NCBI RefSeq assembly: GCF_000380645.1
Contig: NZ_AQXZ01000017.1
Location: 62,001-126,000, forward strand
Origin: Smaragdicoccus niigatensis DSM 44881 = NBRC 103563
GTDB lineage: Bacteria > Actinomycetota > Actinomycetes > Mycobacteriales > Mycobacteriaceae
Length of the DNA stretch: 64,000 nt
Reading direction: 5' to 3'
Shown: positions 8,623-15,896 of the stretch, piece after piece
Layout of the letters: every line of letters begins with the position of its first letter
Numbering within the stretch: position 1 is the stretch's first letter
Made by a program: the position numbers and the translations under genes
Notes under the pieces: generated by a model
The model's database searches: none
The model's input: only the letters and a program-made list of their open reading frames with translations
What the model was told of the DNA's origin: nothing

Positions 8623-9288
8623 GTGGCAGTCCAACAGCAAGATAGACCCATGGGCAGGGTGTGGCACGGGTTGACCGCCGCGGCGGCGTTGATCGCTTTG
8701 TCGGTGCAATTCGTCGTGATGTGGCGCGGTGACACCGCGCCTGACGACAGCCGCGCCGACCGGGTGATCCACTACTTCGCGTATCTGACGACCTGGACGG
8801 TACTGATCGCCGGCGCGATGGCGTTGACGATCGCTATCGGGACCGACCGGGACACCGCGGTCTGGCGAGCGCTGCGCCTCGATTCGGTTGTGCTTCCGGT
8901 CGTCATCGGCACCGTGAACTTCGTGATGCTTCGACCGCTGGGCGACCTGCATGGCCTCGCGAATCTCGGCGATCATCTGCAGCACGATGTCGTTCCGATT
9001 CTGGCGCTGACCGGCTGGATCGTATTCGGTCCGCGCGGTCGGGCTCAGTTCTCGGACGTTGGCGCTTTCGCGATCGTTCCGGTCGTCTGGGTGGTGTTCA
9101 CGTTCGTGAGTGGCGCGTTCAGCGGGTGGTATCCGTACCCGTTCATCGACGTGCCCAAGACCGGATATCTGCCCGCGATCATCTTCTGTGTCGTGGCTGC
9201 GTCGGCGATGACGCTGCTGGCGGCGGGCGCGGTGTTCGTGGACCGGTTGGTCAGCTCTCGACCAGGTACTTCGACAACAGCGTCTTGA
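8623..9288 (+). CDS. Pr6Pr family membrane protein
   Basis: A 221-residue integral membrane protein with six predicted helices, matching the Pr6Pr family (FAR-17a/AIG1-like relatives). Helix 1 is LTAAAALIALSVQFVVMW; later conserved features include FAYLTTWT, NFVMLRPL, LGDHLQHDVVP and the polar GWYPYPFIDV loop. His and Asp residues at membrane faces in the related AIG1 group form a threonine-hydrolase site; only the HLQHD cluster is obvious here. The start is GTG 8623 after taggcgaga; ATG 8650 is an alternative. The last 38 bases overlap the convergent thioesterase gene. Confidence 0.8.
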   Translation: MAVQQQDRPMGRVWHGLTAAAALIALSVQFVVMWRGDTAPDDSRADRVIHYFAYLTTWTVLIAGAMALTIAIGTDRDTAVWRALRLDSVVLPVVIGTVNFVMLRPLGDLHGLANLGDHLQHDVVPILALTGWIVFGPRGRAQFSDVGAFAIVPVVWVVFTFVSGAFSGWYPYPFIDVPKTGYLPAIIFCVVAASAMTLLAAGAVFVDRLVSSRPGTSTTAS

Positions 9289-9661
9289 TCTCGTCCGACA
9301 ACGGCTTGGACGTGTTCGTCTTCCCGTCGAATCCGACGAGCACCGCGTCGACCCGGGCCGCGCGATTTCCGTCTTTGTCGCAGATGTCGTGCCGGATCGT
9401 GCACGAGCTGTTGCCGATCTTGAGGATCGAAACGTCGACGTGGATCGGGCTCGACGTCAGAAACAGCGGCCGCTCGTAGTCCACTTCCATGTGTCGCACA
9501 ACCATGCTGTTGTCGCGGCCCCAGGTGATGGTCGAGTCCTCCCCGAAGAAGCGAATCCGGGCATCCTGCGCGAACTCGATGAACTTCGCGTTGTTGACAT
9601 GGCCAAGCAGATCACAGTCGGTCCACCGCATCTCAATGGTGGCCCTAAACGTCGTTGTCAT
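9251..9661 (-). CDS. Acyl-CoA thioesterase, hot-dog fold (4HBT type)
   Basis: A 136-residue single hot-dog protein. The active-site helix motif is RWTDCDLLGHVNNAKFIEF, the 4-hydroxybenzoyl-CoA thioesterase pattern with a catalytic Asp and the HVNN segment. It should hydrolyse acyl- or aryl-CoA esters as a cytosolic tetramer; the chain specificity is not readable. A TAACGT box lies exactly six bases before the ATG, suggesting a leaderless message. The end overlaps the Pr6Pr gene on the opposite strand. Confidence 0.9.
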   Translation of the reverse strand: MTTTFRATIEMRWTDCDLLGHVNNAKFIEFAQDARIRFFGEDSTITWGRDNSMVVRHMEVDYERPLFLTSSPIHVDVSILKIGNSSCTIRHDICDKDGNRAARVDAVLVGFDGKTNTSKPLSDEIKTLLSKYLVES

Positions 9662-9667
9662 AGGGGC

Positions 9668-9673
9668 ACGTTA
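9668..9673 (-). promoter_or_regulatory. Leaderless -10 box for the thioesterase gene
   Basis: TAACGT (minus strand) is followed by six bases and the ATG at 9661. It overlaps the stop codon of the DUF1353 gene upstream, so the thioesterase may be read both from its own promoter and by read-through. Confidence 0.45.
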
Positions 9674-10567
9674 TCCGGCGGCGAGCGCCCACCAACCTGC
9701 GAGAACACAGGATGTGACGATCGCGACTGCAATCACGGACGGCCGAACGGCGTCGCGGAGGCGGTCGTCGAAGGCCGCCTCGACCGCCAAGAAGATGTTC
9801 GAGACGACGACGAGCGCGATCGTCACGTGCAGCAGAAGCGCGAGGGCAACACCGGAGATCGCACCTACTCGCCAGCGTCGACCCCAGACCGCGAAGCTGA
9901 ACACAAAGGGAATGACGACCGCCGACACGGCCCCGATGAGGACTTGGAGCCAGAACGGGCCGACCATCCAGGGGAGCAGTTCCTGGCCCGGAAGCAAGTC
10001 GATCGTGGCGGCGATACCGAGCAGCGAGATCGCACCGATCCAGCCGTAGACCAGCAGGCGAAGTCCCCAACTCTGCGCGTTGCCCAGCGTCCCCAGCGAT
10101 GCTCCCGTCCACATCAGCCAACGCCGGACGCCGCTCACCCCGAGGTCACGCAGAGCGTCCCGGAAGATTCGGTCCGCGGTCTCCCTGTCGATCAACCCGT
10201 TCCGATGCTTGTAGGTCGGCGGCTCGCCCGGGTAATCGGGGACGAGTCCGTCATGGATGAGCGCGGCCGGTAAGTGCTTGCCCGACTTCGGAATGAGCCA
10301 CGTGAAGAGCGCGGGAACCGAGGTGAAGTCCGTCCCGAAGGTGTCGAGATCGGCGGGCACGATGATGCCGCGCTCGTGTGCGTCCCAGTATCCGATCGGG
10401 CGGAGAAGCCGGAACTCCTCGACGCCGAGATCGGACACGATCCGCGACAGCAGAAATTCCGGTGGGGAGTCCAAACGGTTCGGGTCGAAGAATCCACTGG
10501 CCTGATTCCCGAGAACCGCCGGCCGATCTACCGGTGGTTCCGGAACGGGCGAAAGTGGCGCCGTCAT
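9671..10567 (-). CDS. DUF1353 protein with C-terminal membrane helices
   Basis: A 298-residue two-part protein. Residues about 20-165 form a DUF1353 domain with TFGTDFTSVPALFTW, ALIHDGL and DRIFRDALRDLGVS, a small fold of phage and bacterial origin with a conserved Asp/His pair. Residues about 170-298 hold four to five transmembrane helices. A soluble DUF1353 unit tethered to the membrane is unusual compared with the short phage forms. The ATG overlaps the stop of the SLOG gene upstream by four bases (ATGA), so the two are translationally coupled. Function unknown. Confidence 0.8.
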   Translation of the reverse strand: MTAPLSPVPEPPVDRPAVLGNQASGFFDPNRLDSPPEFLLSRIVSDLGVEEFRLLRPIGYWDAHERGIIVPADLDTFGTDFTSVPALFTWLIPKSGKHLPAALIHDGLVPDYPGEPPTYKHRNGLIDRETADRIFRDALRDLGVSGVRRWLMWTGASLGTLGNAQSWGLRLLVYGWIGAISLLGIAATIDLLPGQELLPWMVGPFWLQVLIGAVSAVVIPFVFSFAVWGRRWRVGAISGVALALLLHVTIALVVVSNIFLAVEAAFDDRLRDAVRPSVIAVAIVTSCVLAGWWALAAG

Positions 10568-11055
10568 AAAGCGATTGAAGCACGTAGCCGCTCGAACGCC
10601 GACGAGACGTCAGTGGCCAACATCAACTCGGGTCCGGCGAATGACGGGGGAGTGACACCGATGCCGACGATGGGAACTCCGGTTCGAGCGGCCAGCGCGA
10701 TCTCCGACAGCGTTCCCCACGATTCACCGATCGCGAGAACGGCATCGGCGCATCGGACGAGAAGCGAATTCCGCATCTCGCCGAGGCCGGTCGGGAGGAC
10801 GACAGAATGTCCCCGCGAGGCCGCGGCTCTATCCCGGCCCGGGAGCAGCGCAATCGCGGTCCCGCCAACGGATTCGACACCGGACGCCGCGGCGGCCATG
10901 ACACCGCCGAGTCCTCCGGTGAGAACGAACCACCCGAGCCCGCCGGCTGTCCGCCCGGCTTCGAACGCCATATCGAGAATCATCCGGTCGCGGGGCTCGC
11001 CGGGGCCGCTGATGAAGAGGTAGGGCGGATGCGGGGACATACGGCAATCGGACAT
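10564..11055 (-). CDS. SLOG-superfamily protein (TIGR00725 type)
   Basis: A 163-residue Rossmann-like protein. The nucleotide-binding motifs are FVLTGGLGGVMAAAASG near the N-terminus and LGEMRNSLLVRCADAV followed by GESWGTLSEIALA, matching the TIGR00725 branch of the LOG/DprA-related SLOG group. Relatives bind or hydrolyse nucleotides such as cytokinin precursors or NAD derivatives; others sense nucleotides in defence systems. The start is taken at ATG 11055 with AGGTC six bases upstream. It is coupled to the downstream DUF1353 membrane gene and divergent from DUF808. Confidence 0.8.
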   Translation of the reverse strand: MSDCRMSPHPPYLFISGPGEPRDRMILDMAFEAGRTAGGLGWFVLTGGLGGVMAAAASGVESVGGTAIALLPGRDRAAASRGHSVVLPTGLGEMRNSLLVRCADAVLAIGESWGTLSEIALAARTGVPIVGIGVTPPSFAGPELMLATDVSSAFERLRASIAL

Positions 11056-11104
11056 CGGCTGACCTAGGGTTGTAAAGAACGAACAAAGAAAGGGCCGATC
11101 TCGC

Positions 11105-12046
11105 ATGGCTGGTGGTTTGGTCGCTCTGCTCGACGATGTGGCGGCGCTTGCCCGGTTGGCCGCGGCGAGCCTCGATGACGTCGGCGCGGCTGCGAGTCGG
11201 GCGAGCGTGAAGGCCGCCGGAGTGGTCGTCGACGACACCGCGGTCACCCCGCGCTATGTGCACGGTCTGGCGCCGGAGCGCGAGTTGTCGATCATCGCGC
11301 GGATCGCCCGTGGATCGCTGATCAACAAACTGCTGTTCATCCTGCCGGTCGCGATGATCCTCAGTCAGTTCGCGCCGTGGGCGCTGACACCGCTGCTGAT
11401 GATGGGCGGTGTTTACCTCTGCTTCGAGGGCGCCGAGAAGATCTGGGAGAAGTTCGAGGGCGGTCACGAGGACGAGACGCCCGTGACCGAGGAGGGGCCG
11501 GAGGCGGAGAAGACCGTCGTCTCGGGCGCGATTCGAACTGACTTCATCCTGTCCGCCGAGATCATGGTCATCGCCCTCAACGAGGTCGCCCACGAGCCAT
11601 TTCTGTCTCGGCTTTTCATTCTGATCGTCGTCGCGCTGCTCATCACCGCGCTCGTCTACGGTGTCGTCGCACTCATCGTGAAGATGGACGACGTCGGGTT
11701 ACACCTGACGAAGCGTGCCTCGGCCTTCGCCAAGAAAATAGGTTCCGGCCTGGTCAAGGGCATGCCGATCGTGCTGGCGGTCCTGGCGAATGTCGGTGTC
11801 ATCGCGATGCTGTGGGTCGGTGGCCACATCCTGCTCGACGGTGCGCACAAGCTTGGGCTCGAAGCCCCCTACGAGGCCGTTCACCACATGGAACACTATG
11901 TCGCCGAACATGTTCCGGGCGTCGGTGCGGTTGTCGGCTGGTTTGTGAACACCGGGGCGTCAGCGATCGTCGGTCTCGTGATCGGTGCGATCGTCGTCGC
12001 GATCATGCACGCGGTGCACAAGATCAAGCACAAGGCTGATCACTGA
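11105..12046 (+). CDS. DUF808 (YedI-like) membrane protein
   Basis: A 313-residue inner-membrane protein of the DUF808 family. The amphipathic start AGGLVALLDDVAALARLAA and the VTPRYVHGLAPERE segment are typical. Membrane segments follow near LFILPVAMILSQFAPWAL, FILIVVALLITALVYGVVAL, IVLAVLANVGVIAML and near the C-terminus, with a His-rich loop (HHMEHYVAEH). The family has no proven function. It is preceded by gaaaggg 12-18 bases before the ATG. It converges on ppk2 with a 9-base gap. Confidence 0.9.
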   Translation: MAGGLVALLDDVAALARLAAASLDDVGAAASRASVKAAGVVVDDTAVTPRYVHGLAPERELSIIARIARGSLINKLLFILPVAMILSQFAPWALTPLLMMGGVYLCFEGAEKIWEKFEGGHEDETPVTEEGPEAEKTVVSGAIRTDFILSAEIMVIALNEVAHEPFLSRLFILIVVALLITALVYGVVALIVKMDDVGLHLTKRASAFAKKIGSGLVKGMPIVLAVLANVGVIAMLWVGGHILLDGAHKLGLEAPYEAVHHMEHYVAEHVPGVGAVVGWFVNTGASAIVGLVIGAIVVAIMHAVHKIKHKADH

Positions 12047-12055
12047 GGCTGGCCG

Positions 12056-12898
12056 CTAATTCGGCGGGGCGAGCCGCTCCTTCAGCCGCTTGAAGTCGAG
12101 ATCGACCTCGGGATAACTGAGGTTCATGTCCTCGAACGTCTCGAGCAGGATCGACGCGATCGCCCAGTTCCGATACCACTTCTTGTTACTCGGAATGACG
12201 TACCAGGGTGATTGCGCCGTCGAACACCGACCGAGCGCAGTTGCGTACGCATCCTCGAAGGCGGGCCAGAGCTGCCGGTCGTCGATGTCGCCTTCGCGGA
12301 ATTTCCAGTGCTTGGCGGGGTCGTCGAGGCGGGCGAGCAGCCGCTCGCGCTGTTCGTCGAAACTGATATGTAGGAAGCACTTCACGACCGTCACTCCGCT
12401 CGCGGTCAGCTCGGCCTCAAAATCGTTGATCCGGCTGTAGCGCTGCTCGATCACTGATGCCTCGGCCAGCTTGCGGACCTTGACGACGAGGACGTCTTCG
12501 TAGTGCGAGCGATCGAACACGCCGATGAGGCCCGCGGCGGGAACCTGCTTGTGGATCCGCCACAGGAAGTCGTGCTTCAACTCCTCGGATGTTGGCGCCT
12601 TGAATGATGCGAAGCGCACGCCGGCGGGGTTGAACGCACTGACGACGTCCCCGGTGACTCCACCCTTACCGGATGTATCCATCCCCTGCAGGACAAGAAG
12701 GATGCTGCGGGGGTCACCCTCGGCGCCGCGCGCATAGAGCATGTCCTGCTGAACAGCGAGCTTGGATCGGAGTTCGGCGAGTGCCGTGCCGCCCTCTGTT
12801 TTGTCGTCGGGCCCTTTCGACGGGGCATCTGCTGGGTAGTCGCGAGGATGTGTTTTTCCCGGCTGAACGACGAACGTACTGCGTGCAGATCGGCCCAT
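12056..12898 (-). CDS. ppk2: Polyphosphate kinase 2 family protein
   Basis: A 280-residue PPK2 enzyme, which transfers phosphate between polyphosphate and nucleotides. The Walker A-type motif is LQGMDTSGKGG; the lid and Walker B area reads GVFDRSHYEDVLVVKV, and KFREGDIDDRQLW and YVIPSNKKWYRNWA are family motifs. The start is taken at ATG 12898 (MGRSARS), in front of which TAAGCT lies seven bases upstream. It lies 10 bases after the SRPBCC-LuxR regulator gene on the same strand. Class (NDP- or NMP-phosphorylating) is not decided by eye. Confidence 0.92.
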   Translation of the reverse strand: MGRSARSTFVVQPGKTHPRDYPADAPSKGPDDKTEGGTALAELRSKLAVQQDMLYARGAEGDPRSILLVLQGMDTSGKGGVTGDVVSAFNPAGVRFASFKAPTSEELKHDFLWRIHKQVPAAGLIGVFDRSHYEDVLVVKVRKLAEASVIEQRYSRINDFEAELTASGVTVVKCFLHISFDEQRERLLARLDDPAKHWKFREGDIDDRQLWPAFEDAYATALGRCSTAQSPWYVIPSNKKWYRNWAIASILLETFEDMNLSYPEVDLDFKRLKERLAPPN

Positions 12899-12908
12899 GA
12901 TTCGAAGC

Positions 12909-13544
12909 TTAGGGGGACTGGGTCCGGGAGAGCCGGCGAAGCGCGTGACGGGATGGTACTTGGAGTGCCGCCAGGATCGCGGACACATGATGTCCAACCG
13001 TCTTGATGCTGATTGTCAACTCGTCGGCGATCGCCCGATTCGTGAGTCCCTCTTGCACGAGTCGAAGCACATCCTGCTGGCGCGCGGTGAGGTTGCGACG
13101 GGCGCCGCGATCCATCACGTCCGCCAGGTTGAGGAGCCCGGTGTGCAACGTGCGTTCCAGGGAGCCGACCACGACGACTGCCGGCACCGTGTCGAACGAC
13201 ATGCTGATTCCGTCGGGAAACACATATCGCTTGGTGACCTGGGTTCCGCCGCCGGCGGACGCGACCGTTGTTTCTGCGAAGAAGCTCGCGATGGTGTCGA
13301 CGCCGGACAGGACGTACCGGTGTGGTGGTTCGAACAACGTCACTTCGGCGGTCCAGGTGGCCGTCTTGTGGAGAAAGTTGGTGACGCCACGAAATTGGGA
13401 GCCCAGGCCGATCGGACCCTCGGATACGGGAGACAGCTGTGTCGCACCAGGCCCCCAGATCGGAGTATTACCTGGTGAAAGGAGGAAGTCCCAGACCTCC
13501 TGAAGCGGTCGATAGATGACGACCGAAGCTTCAGCACAGTCCAA
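12909..13544 (-). CDS. SRPBCC-LuxR fusion transcriptional regulator
   Basis: A 211-residue two-domain protein beginning at TTG 13544. Residues 1-140 are a START/SRPBCC-like ligand-binding fold ([20 protein letters not shown], then HRYVLSGVD and [13 protein letters not shown]). Residues about 148-205 are a LuxR-type HTH ([20 protein letters not shown], then [14 protein letters not shown]). No receiver domain is present, so it is a one-component regulator that probably binds a hydrophobic small molecule. Neighbours on the same strand are an EspC-like gene upstream and ppk2 downstream; either could be a target. Confidence 0.85.
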   Translation of the reverse strand: MDCAEASVVIYRPLQEVWDFLLSPGNTPIWGPGATQLSPVSEGPIGLGSQFRGVTNFLHKTATWTAEVTLFEPPHRYVLSGVDTIASFFAETTVASAGGGTQVTKRYVFPDGISMSFDTVPAVVVVGSLERTLHTGLLNLADVMDRGARRNLTARQQDVLRLVQEGLTNRAIADELTISIKTVGHHVSAILAALQVPSRHALRRLSRTQSP

Positions 13545-13608
13545 TTTGTTTGACAGCTCCCTAGCTCGAAACTCGCGTTCGATGATAGGTCGTGTACTCG
13601 GCGCTTCC

Positions 13609-13890
13609 CTACATATTCAGATTTCGGACATTTGTGGTGTCGACGACACGGAACTGCTGGGCGGACGCGGTGAGCGCGTCGCCGTGATTCGCCATCCGTT
13701 GATCGAGTGACGCCGAACTCCCGCGCCAGGCCGCGAGGCGAGAGTTGAGCGCGATGGCCGAGGCACCCACCCAGCCGTCGAGGGCGGAATCGATCGCGGT
13801 GTGCGAAGCATCGTGCTCGGACTTCAGGTCGGATCGGGTCGAATGAACGGTCGCGGCAGCGGTCAACAGGTGTGCAGGTTGGACGATCAT
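13609..13890 (-). CDS. EspC-like type VII secretion target
   Basis: A 93-residue helical protein without a signal peptide. It has a W-x-G motif at 40-42 (DGWVGASA) between two predicted helices, and near the C-terminus FRVVD, which fits the YxxxD/E ESX export signal with Phe in place of Tyr. The size, Ala/Ser richness and pattern match the EspC (PF10824) group of ESX substrates. No ESX machinery gene lies in the window, so the apparatus must be elsewhere. It sits 39 bases after amt and 64 bases before the LuxR fusion gene. Confidence 0.65.
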   Translation of the reverse strand: MIVQPAHLLTAAATVHSTRSDLKSEHDASHTAIDSALDGWVGASAIALNSRLAAWRGSSASLDQRMANHGDALTASAQQFRVVDTTNVRNLNM

Positions 13891-13929
13891 GCCTTGATTG
13901 ACGCGAGTCAGGCCGATCTGGTTCCCGCG

Positions 13930-15195
13930 TCAGTTTCCGATGCCGGGTCGCTTCGTGCCGTGGTGACTCATGCCCCCCTCGGGGTAGGCAGTTTCGGCAT
14001 GCTCGACGAAGTCGATGCCGGTCACCTCGTCGTCCGGAGTGACGCGGAAGCCCATGAGCTTGTCGATGATCGTGCCGATCGCGAACGAAGCCGCGAACGC
14101 ATAGACCCCGACGACACCGATCGCGAGGAGTTGCTTTCCGAGTTGTGTGAAGCCGCCGCCGTAGAGCAGTCCGTCGACACCCTTGGTCATCACCGTGGAC
14201 GCGAGGAATCCGATGAGGAGCGTTCCGATAATTCCGCCGACGAGGTGGACGCCGACCACGTCGAGCGAGTCGTCGTAGCCGGCCTTGAACTTCCAGCCGA
14301 CGGCGAACGAACAAACAACACCTGCCGCGGCGCCGACGACAAGTGCGCCGACGGGGGAGACCGTGCCACAGGACGGTGTGATTGCGACCAATCCGGCGAC
14401 GACGCCAGACGCGCAACCGAAGGTCGTGGGCCGACCGTCGCGGTACTGCTCGACCACCAGCCACCCGACCATGCCGAGGCAGCCCGCGATGAGCGTGTTG
14501 AGGAAGATCGTGGCAGCCAGGCCGTTGGCGCCGAGAGCAGATCCTGCGTTGAAACCGAACCAGCCGAACCACAGGAGCCCGACGCCGAGGAGGACGAGTG
14601 GCAGGTTGTGCGGTCGCATTGCCTCGGACTTGAAACCGATGCGCGGTCCGAGGACCAGCGCCAATGCGAGTGCGGAAGCGCCCGAGGCGATTTCGACGAC
14701 TAGGCCGCCGGCGTAGTCGAGCACGCCCATCTTCGCCAGCCAGCCGCCCGGGCCCCACACCCAGTGCGCGATGGGCGTGTACACGAGCAGCGCCCACACC
14801 GGCACGAACGTCACCCAGGCAGCGAACCGAGCGCGGTCCGCGATCGCGCCGCTCACGAGGGCTGCGGTGATGATCGCGAACGTCAACTGGAAGGTGACGT
14901 ACAGATACGTCGGGACGCCGAGATGCACCGAGTCCGGCGTGATGCCGCTCAACCCGAGGTGCGACAGTCCGCCGATGAGGCTGTTGCCTTCGGTAAACGC
15001 AAGGCTGTAGCCGCCGATCATCCAGACGATCGTCACGAGCGGGATCGAGATGAAGCTCATCATGATCATGTTGAGAACGCCTGACGACCGCATCATGCCG
15101 CCGTAGAAAATGGCCAAGCCTGGCGTCATCAGAAGGACGAGTGCAGTACTGCACAGCAGCCACGCGGTCGCGGCGGTGTCAAGGGTTTCCGGCAC
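13930..15195 (-). CDS. amt: Ammonium transporter with Glu at the first twin-His site
   Basis: A 421-residue Amt/Rh channel with eleven membrane helices. Family motifs include MTPGLAIFYGGMMR, ITAALVSGAIADRARF, WFGWFGFNAGSA and the second pore histidine H317 in LDVVGVHLVGGIIGT. The first pore histidine (H168 of E. coli AmtB) is replaced by glutamate: YAGGLVVEIASG, codon at 14692-14694. The same H-to-E change is known in some fungal Mep proteins and alters transport. The C-terminal tail ends in GIDFVEHAE, the segment that binds GlnK/PII. No glnB/glnK gene is adjacent. Confidence 0.95.
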   Translation of the reverse strand: MPETLDTAATAWLLCSTALVLLMTPGLAIFYGGMMRSSGVLNMIMMSFISIPLVTIVWMIGGYSLAFTEGNSLIGGLSHLGLSGITPDSVHLGVPTYLYVTFQLTFAIITAALVSGAIADRARFAAWVTFVPVWALLVYTPIAHWVWGPGGWLAKMGVLDYAGGLVVEIASGASALALALVLGPRIGFKSEAMRPHNLPLVLLGVGLLWFGWFGFNAGSALGANGLAATIFLNTLIAGCLGMVGWLVVEQYRDGRPTTFGCASGVVAGLVAITPSCGTVSPVGALVVGAAAGVVCSFAVGWKFKAGYDDSLDVVGVHLVGGIIGTLLIGFLASTVMTKGVDGLLYGGGFTQLGKQLLAIGVVGVYAFAASFAIGTIIDKLMGFRVTPDDEVTGIDFVEHAETAYPEGGMSHHGTKRPGIGN

Positions 15196-15219
15196 TCGGG
15201 AAGAATAAGCGATCAGTTC

Positions 15220-15251
15220 TCACATCTCACCGGAACCCCGGTGAGATGTGA
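15220..15251. terminator. Stem-loop between tetR and amt
   Basis: Perfect inverted repeat of 14-base arms (TCACATCTCACCGG) with a 4-base AACC loop, just downstream of the leftward tetR stop. There is no clear T tract. It probably ends the tetR message; because it also lies 25 bases upstream of amt, an operator role for amt is an alternative. Confidence 0.6.
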
Positions 15252-15257
15252 ACAGCG

Positions 15258-15839
15258 CTAGGGCATGAGTCCTCGGGCGGCGGTCGCCAGCAACTGATTC
15301 CACACGCGATCGGCGGTCGTCAGTCCCATTCGCGAAAAAGTGTCCGTCAGTTCGAGTTGGACGAATCCGTGCAGCGTTGTCCACAACTGATAGGCGACCT
15401 CGATGGGATCGGCGGGCCGGAAGATGCCCGCGTCGATCACGCGGGCTGTTGCGTCGACCAACACCTGAAAGGTCGGTGCGGCGTTCGAAATGTCGCTGGC
15501 CTCGACATGCCATTTTCCGAACAGCCCGCCGAACATCACCGAGTACAGGTGGCCGTTCGCCTTCGCAAAGGCCCGGTATGCCGCGGCTTGGTTGGCCAGG
15601 TCGGTGAACGGGTCGTCGGTGAGGGGCACGGCGTCCAAGGCATCAGCGAATCGCGCGAACGCTTCTTCGGCGACCGCCTTGAAAACCTCACCCATGCTGC
15701 CGAAATGTGTATAAACGGCCATCGTCGAGACGCCCAGTTCTTTCGCGAGTCGACGGGTGCTCAGCGCGGCCGCACCCTCCTCGTCGAGGAGGCGAGCGGC
15801 GACGTCGATGACGCGCTCCCGAACACTTTCACTTGGCAC
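15258..15839 (-). CDS. TetR family transcriptional repressor
   Basis: A 193-residue one-component repressor. The N-terminal HTH is clear: VIDVAARLLDEEGAAALSTR, LAKELGVSTMAVYTHFGS. The remainder is an all-helical ligand domain of the TetR C-terminal type with LYSVMFGG and QLWTTLHGFVQLEL. It begins at GTG 15839, and an in-frame TAG immediately upstream excludes a longer form. It is divergent from the carotenoid oxygenase; two 15-bp palindromes lie between the two starts, so repression of the oxygenase and of itself is likely. Confidence 0.9.
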   Translation of the reverse strand: MPSESVRERVIDVAARLLDEEGAAALSTRRLAKELGVSTMAVYTHFGSMGEVFKAVAEEAFARFADALDAVPLTDDPFTDLANQAAAYRAFAKANGHLYSVMFGGLFGKWHVEASDISNAAPTFQVLVDATARVIDAGIFRPADPIEVAYQLWTTLHGFVQLELTDTFSRMGLTTADRVWNQLLATAARGLMP

Positions 15840-15852
15840 CTAGCCATCATCG

Positions 15853-15867
15853 CATAACAGTGCTATG
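15853..15867. promoter_or_regulatory. Probable TetR operator 1
   Basis: CATAACAGTGCTATG, an imperfect 15-bp palindrome sharing its ends and spacing with operator 2, twenty bases (about two helical turns) away. It lies 14 bases upstream of the tetR start. Confidence 0.65.
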
Positions 15868-15872
15868 TTCGG

Positions 15873-15887
15873 CATAACGGCGTTATG
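15873..15887. promoter_or_regulatory. Probable TetR operator 2
   Basis: CATAACGGCGTTATG, a perfect palindrome of 7-base arms around a central G. It covers the ATG at 15885, which argues that the oxygenase starts at ATG 15897 and that the repressor would sit on its transcription start. Confidence 0.7.
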
Positions 15888-15896
15888 GGGGTCCCG

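Noticed and set aside
13340-15163. A 607-codon minus frame overlapping amt in another frame
   Set aside because: Arg-rich composition; the amt frame has all family motifs.
15885-15896. Carotenoid oxygenase start at ATG 15885
   Set aside because: This ATG is inside a perfect operator palindrome; ATG 15897 fits the family N-terminus equally well.
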